Positions 17,645 to 27,963 are shown, counted from the first letter of the stretch. The stretch: DNA of 64,000 nucleotides from Cupriavidus taiwanensis LMG 19424 (GCF_000069785.1 NC_010530.1:1606001-1670000); one strand, 5' to 3'. Numbers and translations: made by a program. Notes: generated from the sequence alone by a model not told the origin.

Positions 17645-19384
17645 TTACTTCTTGGCCGAGCTTTGCGGATTCAGGTTGGTCAGGCGGCCGCTTTCGGTGC
17701 CGGCCGCCGGATCGATGACGGCGTTGACCAGCGTCGGCTTGCCCGAGCGCAGCGCTTCGTTCACCGCGGCCTCGAGTTCCGCCGGCGTGGTCACGTTGGC
17801 ACCGACGCCGCCGAAGGCTTCCATCATCTTGTCGTAGCGCGCGCCCGGCACGAAGGTCGTGACCGCCGGGTCCTTGCCGCCGGTCGGGTTCACGTCGATG
17901 CCCTTGTAGACGCCGTTGTTGTTGAAGATGACGATGCAGACCGGCAGGTTGTAGCGGCAGATGGTCTCGACTTCCATGCCCGAGAAGCCGAAGGCACTGT
18001 CACCGCACAGCGCCAGCACCGGCTTGCCGGTCTCGACCGCCGCGGCCACCGCATACCCCATGCCTACGCCCATCACGCCCCAGGTACCCACGTCCAGGCG
18101 CTTGCGCGGCTCATACATGTCGATCACGGCACGGGCATAGTCCAGCGTGTTGGCGCCTTCGTTGACGAACGAGATGCCCGGGTTGGCCTTGACCACATCC
18201 TTGAGCACGCTCAGCGCGCCGTGGAAGTTCATCGGCGCGGCGTTCCTGGACTTGTCCAGGGTCTCGGCCATCTTCGCCAGGTTCTTGTCCTTGCGCTCGG
18301 CCACCGCGTTCAGCCACGCGGCGTCCGGCCGCGCAAAGTCGCTGCCGATCTTGCCGAGGATCGCCGACACGCAAGAGCCAATGTCCCCGACGACTGGCGC
18401 GGCGATGGCGACGTTGCTGTCCATCTCGGTCGGCGCGATGTCGATCTGGATGAACTGCTTCGGGCCGCCCCAGGTCTTGCCCTTGCCGTGCGACAGCAGC
18501 CAGTTCAGGCGCGCGCCGACCAGCATCACCACGTCGGCTTCCGCCAGCACATACGAGCGCGCGGCCGAGGCCGATTGCGGATGCGTATCGGGCAGCAGGC
18601 CCTTGGCCATCGACATCGGCAGGTACGGAATGCCGGTCTTCTCGACCAGCGCGCGGATATCGGCATCGGCGCGGGCGTACGCGGCACCCTTGCCCAGCAG
18701 GATCAGCGGGCGCCTGGCGCTCTTCAGCAGCGCGATGGCGCGGTCGACCGAGTCCGGTGCGGGCAGCTGGCGCGGGGCCGGGTCCACCACCTTGATCAGC
18801 GACTGCTTGCCCTTCTCCGCTTCCAGCGACTGCCCCAGCAGCTTGGCCGGCAGGTCGAGGTACACACCGCCCGGGCGGCCCGACACGGCGGCGCGAATCG
18901 CACGCGCGACGCCGACGCCGATGTCCTCGGCATGCAGCACACGGAACGCCGCCTTGGCGTGCGGACGGGCGATGGCCAACTGGTCCATCTCTTCGTAGTC
19001 ACCCTGCTGCAGGTCGACGATCTCGCGCTCGCTCGAGCCGCTGATCAGGATCATCGGGAAGCAGTTGGTGGTCGCATGCGCCAGCGCGGTCAGCCCGTTG
19101 AGGAACCCGGGGGCAGAGACGGTCAGGCAGACGCCCGGCTTCTGCGTGAGAAAGCCCGCAATCGCCGCGGCGTTGCCGGCATTCTGCTCGTGGCGGAAGC
19201 TGATGACACGCATGCCGTTGGCCTGCGCCAGACGGGCCAGATCGGTGACCGGAATGCCGGGCAGGCCGTAGATGTTTTCGATGCCGTTCAGCTTCAGCGC
19301 GTCGATGACCAGATGAAACCCATCGGTTTGTGCCTGATGGGCTTCCGCGGCGTGACGCTGCAGCTCGTTTCCGACTTCTGCCAT
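17645..19384 (-). CDS. oxc: oxalyl-CoA decarboxylase (ThDP-dependent)
   Basis: 579 residues; decarboxylates oxalyl-CoA to formyl-CoA and CO2. ThDP-enzyme layout: N-terminal PYR domain with catalytic E66 (RHEQNAG), a central domain, and a C-terminal PP domain with the ThDP/Mg motif [14 protein letters not shown] (461-474) ending in NNN (488-490). ATG at 19384 after AAGGAAG. First gene of a two-gene operon with frc copy 1. Two operator-like elements stand upstream (19580-19594 exact, 19771-19785 with two mismatches), pointing to control with the rest of the island. Confidence 0.94.
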   Translation of the reverse strand: MAEVGNELQRHAAEAHQAQTDGFHLVIDALKLNGIENIYGLPGIPVTDLARLAQANGMRVISFRHEQNAGNAAAIAGFLTQKPGVCLTVSAPGFLNGLTALAHATTNCFPMILISGSSEREIVDLQQGDYEEMDQLAIARPHAKAAFRVLHAEDIGVGVARAIRAAVSGRPGGVYLDLPAKLLGQSLEAEKGKQSLIKVVDPAPRQLPAPDSVDRAIALLKSARRPLILLGKGAAYARADADIRALVEKTGIPYLPMSMAKGLLPDTHPQSASAARSYVLAEADVVMLVGARLNWLLSHGKGKTWGGPKQFIQIDIAPTEMDSNVAIAAPVVGDIGSCVSAILGKIGSDFARPDAAWLNAVAERKDKNLAKMAETLDKSRNAAPMNFHGALSVLKDVVKANPGISFVNEGANTLDYARAVIDMYEPRKRLDVGTWGVMGVGMGYAVAAAVETGKPVLALCGDSAFGFSGMEVETICRYNLPVCIVIFNNNGVYKGIDVNPTGGKDPAVTTFVPGARYDKMMEAFGGVGANVTTPAELEAAVNEALRSGKPTLVNAVIDPAAGTESGRLTNLNPQSSAKK

Positions 19385-19579
19385 GGTTGCTTCCTTCTAT
19401 GCAAATTGACTGGGGTGGGAATTTTTCTGACTCAGGCTGCCGCGGGTGTGCTCTGGGCCCGCTTCGCTACGACTTCCGACATGCTTGGTCTCCTTTTTGG
19501 ACTGGTGTACGTGGTGCGCGGGGACTGTGCCCTGCTTCAGTCAGTTGCCGGCTGGTTCGACCGGTCTTGATGACATACG

Positions 19580-19594
19580 GTATGTGATATATCA
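19580..19594 (+). promoter_or_regulatory. oxalate-island operator element, exact copy (oxc, proximal)
   Basis: GTATGTGATATATCA, 0 mismatches, about 196 bases before the oxc start. With its left flank it forms ACATACGGTATGT, an odd-centred dyad overlapping the TGATATATCA core; the frc copy 2 site shares this flank. Confidence 0.65.
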
Positions 19595-19770
19595 GAGAAC
19601 GGCAAGCTATTTTCCTGCTTCGCGGCAAACTTTCGTCAGTGCACCGCAGCAAACCTGGGCCGATCTGCCGGCAAACCTGCACGATCAGTCAAACATCCGC
19701 GCGATTTATTCCCAATTCGCACAGACGAGACCTCCCCGACCAGCGCAGTTTTCAAGCGAGTCGCCACGCC

Positions 19771-19785
19771 AGATATATTACATAC
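19771..19785 (-). promoter_or_regulatory. oxalate-island operator element (oxc, distal)
   Basis: Reverse-oriented copy with two mismatches (plus strand AGATATATTACATAC), about 387 bases before the oxc start and 191 from the proximal copy. Confidence 0.45.
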
Positions 19786-19908
19786 AACGTTTTAGCGCAC
19801 TTTGACGCCCGGATAAACCCGAGCGAGCTAACAACGTTTGCGGCCTGGTTGAATCCCGGGCCCCGGCAACGTCACCTTCAAGCGTCACCAGGGCACGGCA
19901 ATGCCTGC

Positions 19909-21249
19909 CTATTCCCCACGCCTCGCCGAGGCGTTCGCGATCAGGCCTTCCTCCGGCATGGTTGCAGCCGATTGGCCCGTGATGAACCGTTTGCGCATCG
20001 GGGCCAGCACCAGCTTTGCAGACAGGCCTGCCGCGATCGTCACCACCGCCGCCACCGTGAATACCGCTTCCCAGCCGCCCCGCGCCGACAGGACGGACGC
20101 CAGCGGCACCAGCATCGCCGCGGTGCCCTTCGCGGTGTATAGCGTGCCGGCGTTGGCCGCGGCGAACTTGCTGCCGAAGGTGTCGGCGCACAGCGCCGGG
20201 AAGATCGAGAAAATCTCGCCCCAGAACAGGAACGTCAACGCAGCGAAGAACATGAACCAGTACGGGTTGTGCCCCAGCTGCATCAGCCCCAGCAGCGCCA
20301 GGCCCTCGCCGATGAAGATGACGAACATCGTGTTTTCGCGGCCGAACCGGTCCGACAGAAATCCGCACAGCGGCCGGGTGAAGCCGTTGCACAGGTTGTC
20401 GATCGACAGCGTCATCGTCAGCAGCGGCAAGGTCAGCCCTAGCAGCGTCACGGGCATCGAGGCAAAGCCGTAGTCCTTGGCGATCGGCCCCAGTTGCGCC
20501 GTCGCCATGATGCCGCCCGCCGCCACCGCGACAAAGCTGGCGTAGATCAGCCAGAACACCGGTGTCTTCACCATCTGCCCCGGCGTGTATTCCACCGGGT
20601 TGGTCAGCACCGCCTTCGCCGCCACCGCGCCCTTGGGCGGCGTGGGCTTCACCAGCAGCAGCGCCAGCACGAAGATACTGATTCCTTGCAGGATGCCGAA
20701 GAACAGGAAAGCCTTTTCATAGCCCGCGCTCTGGATCATGTTGGCGATCGGAATCACGGTAATCGCCGCCCCCGCCCCAAAGCCGGCCGCGGTCAGGCCG
20801 GCCGCCAGGCCGCGCTTGTCCGGGAACCACTTCAGCGCGTTGCCGACGCAGGTTCCGTAGACGCCGCCCGCGCCAATGCCCGCGATCACGGCGGCCACAT
20901 ACAGCTCCGGCAGCGTGGTCGCATACGCGTTCATCACCCACGCCAGCCCGGCGCAGATCGCCCCGCCCGCCACCACCGGGCGCGGCCCGAACTTGTCGAC
21001 CAGCCAGCCTTCCAGCGGCACCAGCCAGGTCTCGGTCACGATGAAAATCGAAAATGCCACCTGGATCGCGGACGCGCCCCAGTGATGCCGGGCGTCCATC
21101 GGTGAGACGAACAGCGTCCAGCCGTACTGCAAATTCGCCACCAACCCCATGCACACCACACCGATTGCCAGCTGGATCCAGCGGTTCCGCAGCCCGCGGC
21201 CGTCCACGTCATCGCGACCGGCGGGGGCCGATGCTTCCCAATGCGCCAT
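19909..21249 (-). CDS. oxlT: oxalate/formate antiporter OxlT-like (copy 2)
   Basis: 446 residues, 12-helix major facilitator protein, homologous throughout to the copy at 5473-6792 (same GAGGVYGTCVGNALKWFP and ITAAGFGAG-type segments). ATG at 21249 with AGGAG upstream. It exchanges oxalate for formate by family inference. Unlike copy 1 it has no copy of the 15-base element; instead its upstream region carries the 55-base segment shared with the LysR gene at 9014. The paralogues may differ in affinity, direction or inducing condition. Confidence 0.88.
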   Translation of the reverse strand: MAHWEASAPAGRDDVDGRGLRNRWIQLAIGVVCMGLVANLQYGWTLFVSPMDARHHWGASAIQVAFSIFIVTETWLVPLEGWLVDKFGPRPVVAGGAICAGLAWVMNAYATTLPELYVAAVIAGIGAGGVYGTCVGNALKWFPDKRGLAAGLTAAGFGAGAAITVIPIANMIQSAGYEKAFLFFGILQGISIFVLALLLVKPTPPKGAVAAKAVLTNPVEYTPGQMVKTPVFWLIYASFVAVAAGGIMATAQLGPIAKDYGFASMPVTLLGLTLPLLTMTLSIDNLCNGFTRPLCGFLSDRFGRENTMFVIFIGEGLALLGLMQLGHNPYWFMFFAALTFLFWGEIFSIFPALCADTFGSKFAAANAGTLYTAKGTAAMLVPLASVLSARGGWEAVFTVAAVVTIAAGLSAKLVLAPMRKRFITGQSAATMPEEGLIANASARRGE

Positions 21250-21365
21250 CTGTGTTGTCTCCTGATACGTTCTTGATTGCGCCCTGGCGGGCGCATCAGG
21301 GCTTTGTGGATTGCCCTGCTCGCAGTTGGACCGGCGCCTGGCATTGCGGCACGTGAAGTCGTGGA

Positions 21366-21420
21366 TTGATGCTACCTGAAGCTTAATTTGACTAGTCTTA
21401 AAGTTTTTTATCGTTTCTAT
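21366..21420 (+). repeat. 55-base promoter element shared with the LysR gene
   Basis: Partner of 8931-8985 (41/55 identical; 18-base identical core at 21399-21416). Located 117-171 bases upstream of antiporter copy 2. Candidate binding site for the LysR protein encoded at 9014-9967. Confidence 0.6.
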
Positions 21421-21489
21421 TCACAAGCCTTTATATAAAGCGGAACTGGCATGAATGGGCCGGCGCGCCGAACCAGGGTGCCGGAACGC

Positions 21490-21529
21490 AACAAGCCACC
21501 GCGGTCCGCCCGAAGCGGACCGCGGTGGC
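21490..21529 (-). terminator. terminator after pntB
   Basis: Perfect 15-bp stem (21495-21509 with 21515-21529) and a five-base loop, followed on the minus strand by TTGTTGCG. It separates the transhydrogenase operon from the antiporter copy 2 promoter. Confidence 0.75.
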
Positions 21530-21562
21530 CTGGGAGCACCGATACGCGGCTCGGACAGGCAC

Positions 21563-22960
21563 TCAGGCCGGCGCTTCCTCCAGCTGCCGCAGCAAGGCGT
21601 CGACACTGCCCTTGGCATCGCCAAACCACATGCGCGTGTTGTCCTTGTAGAACAGCGGGTTGTCCACGCCCGCGTAGCCCGCCGCCATGCTGCGCTTGGA
21701 CACCACCACGGTCTTGGCCTTCCACACCTCCAGCACCGGCATGCCGGCAATCGGGCTGGCGGGGTCTTCCAGCGCCCCCGGGTTGACGATGTCGTTGGCG
21801 CCGACCACCAGCACCACGTCGGCCTTCTCGAAGTCGTCGTTGATCTCTTCCATTTCCAGCACGATGTCGTACGGCACGCGCGCCTCGGCCAGCAGCACGT
21901 TCATGTGGCCCGGCAGGCGGCCAGCCACAGGGTGGATGCCGAAGCGCACGTTGACGCCCTGCGCCCGCAGGCGCCGCGCGATCTCGCTGATGGTGCCCTG
22001 CGCCTGCGCCACCGCCATGCCGTACCCCGGCACGATGATGACCTCGTTCGCGTCCTTCAGCAGGCTGCTGACTTCCTCGCTCGACACCGGCAGCACCTCG
22101 CCCTGCTCGGCCGCCGCGCCCTGCGCCTGCACCGCGCCGAAGCCGCCCAGGATCACCGACAGGAACTTGCGGTTCATCGCCTTGCACATGATGTAGCTGA
22201 GGATGGCGCCGCTCGACCCCACCAGCGCGCCGGTGATGATCAGCAGGTCGTTGCCGAGCATGAAGCCGGTCGCCGCCGCCGCCCAGCCGGAGTAGCTGTT
22301 GAGCATCGACACCACCACCGGCATGTCTGCGCCGCCGATGGCCAGCACCAGGTGCGCCCCGACCAGCAGCGCGATCACCGTCATCGCGGCCAGCGGCACC
22401 AGCCCCTGCTGCGGATCCGGCGCGCTGAGGAAGGCATAGCCCAGCCACACGCACACCAGCAGCGCGCCGGCGTTGAGCACATGCCGCCCCGGCAGCAGCA
22501 TCGGCTTGCCGCCCATGGTGCCCTGCAGCTTGAGGAAGGCGATGATCGACCCGGTGAAGGTGACCGCGCCGATCAGGATGCCGAGGTAGGTCTCGACCTC
22601 ATGGATCGCCTTCTCGACGCCGCCAAGCGTGGTCGGCTCCAGGTAGTTGGCATAGCCGACCAGCACCGCGGCCAGGCCGACGAAGCTGTGCAGCACCGCC
22701 ACCAGCTGCGGCATCTGCGTCATCTCGACGCGTTTGGCCAGCATGGCCCCGGCGATGCCGCCCACCACCATCGCCACGATGATGATGGCGATGCCGTCGG
22801 GACTGCCAGCCAGCACCGTGGTCAGGACCGCGATCACCATGCCGGCGATGCCGAGCATGTTGCCGCGCCGCGCGGTGGCGGGATGGCTCAGTCCGCTCAG
22901 GCTGAGGATGAACAGCGCGCTGGCGGCGAGGTAAGCGATATTGCTGATTCCGGATGGCAT
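21563..22960 (-). CDS. pntB: NAD(P) transhydrogenase, beta subunit
   Basis: 465 residues. The N-terminal half is multi-span membrane domain II; the C-terminal half is the NADP(H)-binding domain III with [15 protein letters not shown] and the [12 protein letters not shown] segment. With PntA it forms the proton-translocating enzyme that uses the proton-motive force to reduce NADP+ with NADH. ATG at 22960, 16 bases after the pntA stop. Placement in the oxalate island fits a need for NADPH when formate oxidation yields only NADH. Confidence 0.94.
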   Translation of the reverse strand: MPSGISNIAYLAASALFILSLSGLSHPATARRGNMLGIAGMVIAVLTTVLAGSPDGIAIIIVAMVVGGIAGAMLAKRVEMTQMPQLVAVLHSFVGLAAVLVGYANYLEPTTLGGVEKAIHEVETYLGILIGAVTFTGSIIAFLKLQGTMGGKPMLLPGRHVLNAGALLVCVWLGYAFLSAPDPQQGLVPLAAMTVIALLVGAHLVLAIGGADMPVVVSMLNSYSGWAAAATGFMLGNDLLIITGALVGSSGAILSYIMCKAMNRKFLSVILGGFGAVQAQGAAAEQGEVLPVSSEEVSSLLKDANEVIIVPGYGMAVAQAQGTISEIARRLRAQGVNVRFGIHPVAGRLPGHMNVLLAEARVPYDIVLEMEEINDDFEKADVVLVVGANDIVNPGALEDPASPIAGMPVLEVWKAKTVVVSKRSMAAGYAGVDNPLFYKDNTRMWFGDAKGSVDALLRQLEEAPA

Positions 22961-22976
22961 GGTTCTCTCCCTGGCC

Positions 22977-24545
22977 TTAGTCGCGCTGGAACATCTTCAG
23001 CATGCGCTGCGTCACCAGGAACCCCCCGGCGATATTGATGGTGGCCACCAGCACCGCGCAGCCCGCGATCACCGCCGTCAGCAGCGACGGCTTGCCCAGC
23101 TGCACCAGCGCCCCCACCACGATGATCCCGCTGATGGCATTGGTCACGCTCATCAGCGGCGTGTGCAGCGCCGCGGTGACGTTCCACACCACCTGGTAGC
23201 CGACGAAGATCGCCAGCACGAACACCGTGAAATGCGCCATGAAGTCGGGTGGCGCGACCGCCCCCAGTCCCAGCAGCGCAGCGGCGGCCAGTGCCAGGGC
23301 AACCACCGTCGTGCCGGTGCGGCTGCGCGGCGGCTCGACCTCGGACGGCACCGGGACCTCCGCCGGCACCTGCTGCTGCGGTACCGCCACCGTCAGCGGC
23401 GGCGGCGGCCACGTCACCGCGCCCTGGTGCAGCACGGTCGCGCCGCGAATCATCTCGTCGTCCATGTCCACCACCAGCTGGCCGTCCTTGCCGGGCGTCA
23501 GCTCGCTCAGCAGGTGGCGGATATTGGTGCCATAGAGCTGGCTCGCCTGCGCCGCCATGCGGCTGGGCAGGTCGGTATAGCCGATGATGGTGACGCCGTC
23601 GCGGCGCACGCTTTCGCCGGGCACGGTCAGCACGCAGTTGCCGCCCTGCTCGGCGGCCAGGTCCACCACCACGCTGCCGGCGCGCATCAGCGCGACGGTG
23701 CCGGCCTCGAGCAGCCTGGGTGCCGGCTTGCCCGGGATCAGCGCGGTGGTGATGATGATGTCGACCTCGCGCGCCTGCTCGGCAAAGAGGCGCATCTCCG
23801 CTTCGATGAAGGCGGTGCTCATCTCCTTGGCGTATCCGCCGCTGCCGCTGCCGTCTTCTTCGATCTCGACGGTGAGGAATTCAGCGCCAAGGCTCTCGAT
23901 CTGCTGGCGCACCACCGGCCGCGTATCGAAAGCGCGCACTACCGCCCCCAGGCTGCGCGCCGCGCCGATCGCAGCCAGCCCCGCCACGCCCGCGCCGATC
24001 ACCAGCACCCGCGCCGGCGGAATCTTGCCGGCAGCGGTGATCTGCCCGGCAAAGGGCCGGCCGAAGGCATGGGCGGCTTCGATCACCGCGCGGTAGCCGG
24101 CCATGTTCGCCATCGAGCTGAGCGCATCCAGCTTCTGCGCGCGCGAGATGCGCGGCACGCAGTCCATCGCCAGCACCGTGGCACCGCGCTGCGCCAGCCG
24201 TTCCAGCATCGGCATCTGCTGAGCCGGCCAGACAAAGCCGATCAGCGTGGCGTGCTTCTTCAGCAGCGCCGCCTCTTCCACCCCCAGGCTGGGATGGACC
24301 TGCGGCGGGCGCACCTTGACCACCACATCCACCGAGGCCCACAGGCTCGCCGCGTCGACGATGGCCGCGCCCGCGGCGCGGTAGTCGTCATCCGAGAACG
24401 AAGCCTCCTGGCCCGCGCCGGTCTCCACCACCACCTGGTAGCCGAGCTTGAGCAGTTCCCTGACCGAGTCGGGGGTGGCGGCAACGCGCCGCTCGCCAGG
24501 GTGGACCTCGCGCGGCACTCCGATCGTCATTGGCATGGCATTCAC
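22977..24545 (-). CDS. pntA: NAD(P) transhydrogenase, alpha subunit
   Basis: Up to 522 residues: NAD(H)-binding domain I (alanine-dehydrogenase-like, [20 protein letters not shown]), a proline-rich linker (about 385-405), and a C-terminal membrane part (four helices, ending with the [16 protein letters not shown] segment). This is the undivided E. coli-type alpha subunit. Start choices are GTG 24545, ATG 24536 or ATG 24530; the last gives MTIGVPRE, which best fits the family. Follows the FAH-family gene by 28 bases, so frc copy 2, FAH, pntA and pntB may form one transcript. Confidence 0.92.
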   Translation of the reverse strand: MNAMPMTIGVPREVHPGERRVAATPDSVRELLKLGYQVVVETGAGQEASFSDDDYRAAGAAIVDAASLWASVDVVVKVRPPQVHPSLGVEEAALLKKHATLIGFVWPAQQMPMLERLAQRGATVLAMDCVPRISRAQKLDALSSMANMAGYRAVIEAAHAFGRPFAGQITAAGKIPPARVLVIGAGVAGLAAIGAARSLGAVVRAFDTRPVVRQQIESLGAEFLTVEIEEDGSGSGGYAKEMSTAFIEAEMRLFAEQAREVDIIITTALIPGKPAPRLLEAGTVALMRAGSVVVDLAAEQGGNCVLTVPGESVRRDGVTIIGYTDLPSRMAAQASQLYGTNIRHLLSELTPGKDGQLVVDMDDEMIRGATVLHQGAVTWPPPPLTVAVPQQQVPAEVPVPSEVEPPRSRTGTTVVALALAAAALLGLGAVAPPDFMAHFTVFVLAIFVGYQVVWNVTAALHTPLMSVTNAISGIIVVGALVQLGKPSLLTAVIAGCAVLVATINIAGGFLVTQRMLKMFQRD

Positions 24546-24573
24546 CGTTTCAGGAAAGGAATGGGGCGCCGGC

Positions 24574-25356
24574 TCAGCCGCGCACGTGGTTGACCAGCGA
24601 ACCGATGCCGGCGATCGACACCTCGACCACGGCGCCGTCCTTCATCGAACCCACGCCCAGCGAGGTGCCGACGGCAATCACGTCACCAGGCATCAGCGTC
24701 AGGTCCTGCGAGATGCGGCTGACCTGTTCCTCGGGCGAGAAGATCATGTCCGACAGCGGATAGTTCTGCCGCTCCACCCCGTCCAGCCGCGTGACCACGC
24801 TGGCGGCTTTCCAGTCGAAGCCCGTGACGATGGCCGGGCCGATGCAGCCGAAGGTGTCGAAGCCCTTGGCGCGGGTCCATTGCGGGAAATTGGGGTCGGC
24901 CGTGATCAGTTCGGCCGCGGTCACGTCGTTGACGATGGTGTAGCCGAAGATATGCGCGCCAGCCTCGGCCACCGTCACGTTGCGCGCCTTCTTGCCGATA
25001 ACGATGCCGAGCTCGCCCTCGTAGACGATCTTGCCGTCATAGCTCTTGGGTCGCTGCACGGCATCATTGGGTCCGGCCAGCGACGACGCTGGCTTGATCA
25101 GGAACAGCGGGTGCGTCGGCACCGGCTTCTCCAGCTTGCGCGCGAGCGCGTGGAAGTTGTTCCACAGCGCCACCACCTTGCCTGGCGCGCATGGCGCGAT
25201 CACGGTCAGTGCGGCGCGGTCATGCACGGCGCCGGTCGGACGGGGATTGTCGAAGCCGTCGCCGTCATATTCGACGACGCGGTTGGGGTCGGCCTCATCG
25301 AGGCGGCCATGGCCGATGCTGCCGTCGGCACGGCGGAAACGAATCCAGGTTTGCAC
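24574..25356 (-). CDS. fumarylacetoacetate hydrolase (FAH) family protein
   Basis: 260 residues from a GTG at 25356 that has AAGGAG six bases upstream; the longer reading to 25464 runs through the intergenic hairpin and is rejected. FAH fold with the metal-binding [10 protein letters not shown] strand and [10 protein letters not shown] segment. Family members hydrolyse or decarboxylate 2-oxo acids and acylpyruvates. The substrate is unknown here; the location between an oxalate CoA-transferase and the transhydrogenase suggests handling of a small dicarboxylic or 2-oxo acid. Confidence 0.85.
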   Translation of the reverse strand: MQTWIRFRRADGSIGHGRLDEADPNRVVEYDGDGFDNPRPTGAVHDRAALTVIAPCAPGKVVALWNNFHALARKLEKPVPTHPLFLIKPASSLAGPNDAVQRPKSYDGKIVYEGELGIVIGKKARNVTVAEAGAHIFGYTIVNDVTAAELITADPNFPQWTRAKGFDTFGCIGPAIVTGFDWKAASVVTRLDGVERQNYPLSDMIFSPEEQVSRISQDLTLMPGDVIAVGTSLGVGSMKDGAVVEVSIAGIGSLVNHVRG

Positions 25357-25460
25357 AGCATGCTCCTTGCGCGGGCAAAGCGAGGCCCCGCCTGCGCCGA
25401 TAGTCGGTTCAGGGATCTTCGGAAAAGAGGGTAGGCATGACGGCGCGCGGCCGCCGCTGG

Positions 25461-25484
25461 TCATTCCCGCACGCGCGGGAATGA
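25461..25484. repeat. REP-like intergenic palindrome
   Basis: Perfect 10-bp arms TCATTCCCGC / GCGGGAATGA around the loop ACGC, between frc copy 2 and the FAH gene. The arm sequence is of the kind found as dispersed intergenic hairpins in many proteobacteria. It could stabilise or terminate the frc transcript. Confidence 0.6.
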
Positions 25485-25505
25485 CATCAGGCCGGGCTCA
25501 TGCGC

Positions 25506-26738
25506 TCATACCGCGCCGGCCAGCTTCATCGCGGCGATCTGCGCCGGGGTGCGGCCGAGCCACTCGAGGATCTCCTCGGTGTGCTCGCCCAGCAGCGGCG
25601 AGCGTTCCACCTGCACCGGCGAGGCCGACAGCGTGATCGGGCAGCCCAGCTGCACGTAGTTGCCGCGCTGCGGATGCTCCAGCTCGACCAGGTAGCCGCG
25701 CTGGTACAGCGACTCGTCCTCGATCAGGTCCTTCATCGACAGGATCGGGCCGCACGGCACATCGACCTCGTTGAGGGCGGCCATCACCTCGAACTTGCTG
25801 ATGCCGCGCGTCCATTTCTCGATCACGGCGAAGCAGTCGGCCAGGTGCTTCAGCCGCGCTTCCGGCGTGGCGTAGTCCGGGTTGGTGATCAGGTCCTCGC
25901 GCCCGCACAGGCGCATCAGCGGTTCCCAGCCCTGCGGCTGGATGATGACGTAGACATAGTCGTTAGGGCCGCCTGGCGCGCAGCGCAGCGCTGCGCCCGG
26001 CTGCCCGCCGCCCGAGGCGTTGCCCGCGCGCGGCACGTGGTCGCCGAATTCCTGGTTGGGATATTCGCGCAGCGGACCGTTGGCCAGGCGCTGCTGGTCG
26101 CGCAGCTTGACCCGGCACAGGTTCAGCACCGCGTCCTGCATCGCCACTTCCACACGCTGGCCGCGGCCGGTGTGCTCGCGATGCAGCAGCGCGGCCAGGA
26201 TGCCGACCACGGCATGCACGCCCGTGCCCGAGTCGCCGATCTGGGCGCCCGTCACCGTGGGCACGCCGTCGGCCTCGCCGGTGGTCGAAGCCGAGCCGCC
26301 CATGCACTGCGCCACGTTCTCGTAGGCCTTGCAGTCTGCGTACGGGCCCGGGCCGAAGCCCTTGATCGAGGCATAGACCAGGCGCGGGTTCAGGTCCTGC
26401 ATGTGGTCCCAGTCGAAGCCTGCGCGCGCCAGCACGCCGGGACCGAAGTTCTCGATCAGCACGTCGCTGCGCTGGATCAGGTCCTCGAGCAGCGCCTTGC
26501 CTTCGGGCGTCTTCATGTTCAGCGTCAGGCTGCGCTTGTTCGAGTTGAGCATGGTGAAGTACAGGCTGTCGGCGTTCGGCACGTCGCGCAGCTGGCTGCG
26601 CGTAATGTCGCCGCGTCCCGGCATCTCCACCTTGATCACGTCCGCGCCCAGCCACGCCATCAACTGCGTCGCCGAGGGGCCTGCCTGGACGTGGGTCATG
26701 TCCAGGATGCGCACTCCTTGCAGGGCTTTGGTTTCCAT
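25506..26738 (-). CDS. frc: formyl-CoA:oxalate CoA-transferase-like protein (copy 2)
   Basis: 410 residues, class III CoA-transferase, homologous to copy 1 across its length. Catalytic D169 (QIGDSGTGV) and Q18 (HVQAGP) are kept; the glycine loop reads ASGGGQPG, one glycine fewer than in copy 1. May accept a different CoA donor (for example acetyl- or succinyl-CoA to prime the cycle) or serve the assimilatory branch; this is inference. Two operator-like elements precede it (26786-26800, only 48 bases from the start, and 26943-26957), and the GntR regulator gene is next upstream. Confidence 0.88.
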   Translation of the reverse strand: METKALQGVRILDMTHVQAGPSATQLMAWLGADVIKVEMPGRGDITRSQLRDVPNADSLYFTMLNSNKRSLTLNMKTPEGKALLEDLIQRSDVLIENFGPGVLARAGFDWDHMQDLNPRLVYASIKGFGPGPYADCKAYENVAQCMGGSASTTGEADGVPTVTGAQIGDSGTGVHAVVGILAALLHREHTGRGQRVEVAMQDAVLNLCRVKLRDQQRLANGPLREYPNQEFGDHVPRAGNASGGGQPGAALRCAPGGPNDYVYVIIQPQGWEPLMRLCGREDLITNPDYATPEARLKHLADCFAVIEKWTRGISKFEVMAALNEVDVPCGPILSMKDLIEDESLYQRGYLVELEHPQRGNYVQLGCPITLSASPVQVERSPLLGEHTEEILEWLGRTPAQIAAMKLAGAV

Positions 26739-26785
26739 TGCGAAGGGTCTCCTCTTCCGCTATTTGTAGTCTCTGATGACATACG

Positions 26786-26800
26786 GTATGTGATATATCA
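26786..26800 (+). promoter_or_regulatory. oxalate-island operator element, exact copy (frc copy 2, proximal)
   Basis: GTATGTGATATATCA, 0 mismatches, 48 bases before the frc start, with the same ACATACGGTATGT extended flank as the oxc site. Confidence 0.65.
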
Positions 26801-26942
26801 GAAGAGAGCAAGAGGAGTTTGGCGCTATGCGGTGAAATATCGACGATGCGACGCAACAGAGCCTCGCCATCTATCGCAATTGCGCATAAAGCCCGTGATT
26901 TTCAGTATCCGTATGGCATAAAGGCCAACTGCCTTTTCACAT

Positions 26943-26957
26943 TGATATATCACACAC
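26943..26957 (-). promoter_or_regulatory. oxalate-island operator element (frc copy 2, distal)
   Basis: Reverse-oriented copy with one mismatch (plus strand TGATATATCACACAC), 157 bases from the proximal copy. Confidence 0.55.
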
Positions 26958-26994
26958 CATTTAGCGAAATGCCACCGGGCCGGCAAATGCGGCC

Positions 26995-27028
26995 CAAAAA
27001 AACAAAACGGCGGACCGAAGTCCGCCGT
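26995..27028 (-). terminator. terminator of the GntR regulator gene
   Basis: Perfect 9-bp stem ACGGCGGAC (27007-27015) / GTCCGCCGT (27020-27028) with a 4-base loop; on the minus strand it is followed by TTTTG and seven T. Strong intrinsic terminator, 24 bases past the stop. Confidence 0.9.
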
Positions 27029-27052
27029 CTCACGCACCTGGATACTGGCTGT

Positions 27053-27772
27053 TCAGTCCAGGAAATCGCAGTGCTTCTCGACGTAGTCCGCGAGGTCCAG
27101 CGAATGCTGGCGCACCAGCCGCTCCGCCAGTTCGGTGTCCCGCCTCTCCAGCGCCTCGATGATGCGCAGGTGATCCACGATGGACCGGGCCGCGCGGTCG
27201 CTCTGCGAGATGGTCATCTTCCGGATCGCGCGCACGTGGATGAAGATGTTGCGGATCGTGTCCATGATGATCTGGGACTTGGACAGCTGCACGATCGCCT
27301 GGTGGAACGCGATATTGGCGTCGGAATACTCTTCGATATGCTCGGCAGGCGTGGAGTCGCGAAAGCTGTCGAACATGCTGCGCAGTTGCGCGATCTCGGC
27401 GTCGGTGGCGTTCTCGGTGGCCAGGCGTGCCGCCATGCTTTCCAGCGCAGCCCACATCTGGATCATCTCGACGATCTCGCGCTTGGTCTTGCGCATGATG
27501 TAGATGCCACGTCGCGGTACCGTGCGCAGGAAGCCCTCCTGCTCCAGCAGCGTCATGGCCTCGCGGATCGGGGTGCGGCTGACGCCCATGGCCTCGCTCA
27601 GCACGCGCTCGTCCAGCCGGATCTCGTCGCGCGACTGGTAGATGTCGGCGTCGGCAATGGCCTGCCGCAACATGGCGTAGGCCTGGTCGCGCAGGCTGGC
27701 GCCGGCGTTGATCGGTTGTACCGACAGGGACAGCCCGTTGGGCTGGACGATGGATTGGCTTTGCGCAGACAT
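27053..27772 (-). CDS. GntR-family (FCD/FadR subfamily) regulator of the oxalate island
   Basis: 239 residues from ATG at 27772; an upstream in-frame extension is not convincing. Winged HTH with DERVLSEAMGVSRTPIREAM, then an all-helical FCD effector domain with the metal/ligand-binding DANIAFHQAIV histidine and later histidines (DHLRIIEAL, VRQHSLDLAD). FCD regulators usually bind short palindromes and release on binding small carboxylates. Its own upstream region carries a diverged copy of the 15-base element (27931-27945), consistent with autoregulation. That it binds all eight copies, and that the ligand is an oxalate-pathway acid or CoA ester, is inference. Confidence 0.85.
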   Translation of the reverse strand: MSAQSQSIVQPNGLSLSVQPINAGASLRDQAYAMLRQAIADADIYQSRDEIRLDERVLSEAMGVSRTPIREAMTLLEQEGFLRTVPRRGIYIMRKTKREIVEMIQMWAALESMAARLATENATDAEIAQLRSMFDSFRDSTPAEHIEEYSDANIAFHQAIVQLSKSQIIMDTIRNIFIHVRAIRKMTISQSDRAARSIVDHLRIIEALERRDTELAERLVRQHSLDLADYVEKHCDFLD

Positions 27773-27930
27773 GGATGTGCTCGTGTGAGACCGGCGGCCG
27801 GGCCGCCGGAATGGCTGCCCGCCGCATTGCTGCACAGCTTAGCAAAAACGTCCGATCCATTAAGAAAGCGCATCAAACGATGCGCGGTCCACATGCATCG
27901 GCACAGAAGCGGTGCGCGGCCTGTCGTATA

Positions 27931-27945
27931 TGGTATATCACAATC
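27931..27945 (-). promoter_or_regulatory. oxalate-island operator element, diverged copy (GntR gene)
   Basis: Plus strand TGGTATATCACAATC, 12 of 15 matches; about 159 bases before the GntR start. Confidence 0.4.
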
Positions 27946-27963
27946 GACCTGTCTTAGGACATT

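Larger units (their letters stand above)
19385..19908. promoter_or_regulatory. oxc promoter region
   Basis: 524 non-coding bases between antiporter copy 2 (stop at 19909) and oxc. Noticeably more AT-rich than the coding DNA, especially 19560-19860. Holds two oppositely oriented copies of the 15-base element about 191 bases apart. No other gene seen. Confidence 0.6.

Noticed and set aside
16429-19570. Plus-strand open frames of about 400 and 635 codons opposite frc and oxc
   Set aside because: Same reason: composition typical of the reverse complement of GC-rich genes, no ribosome sites.
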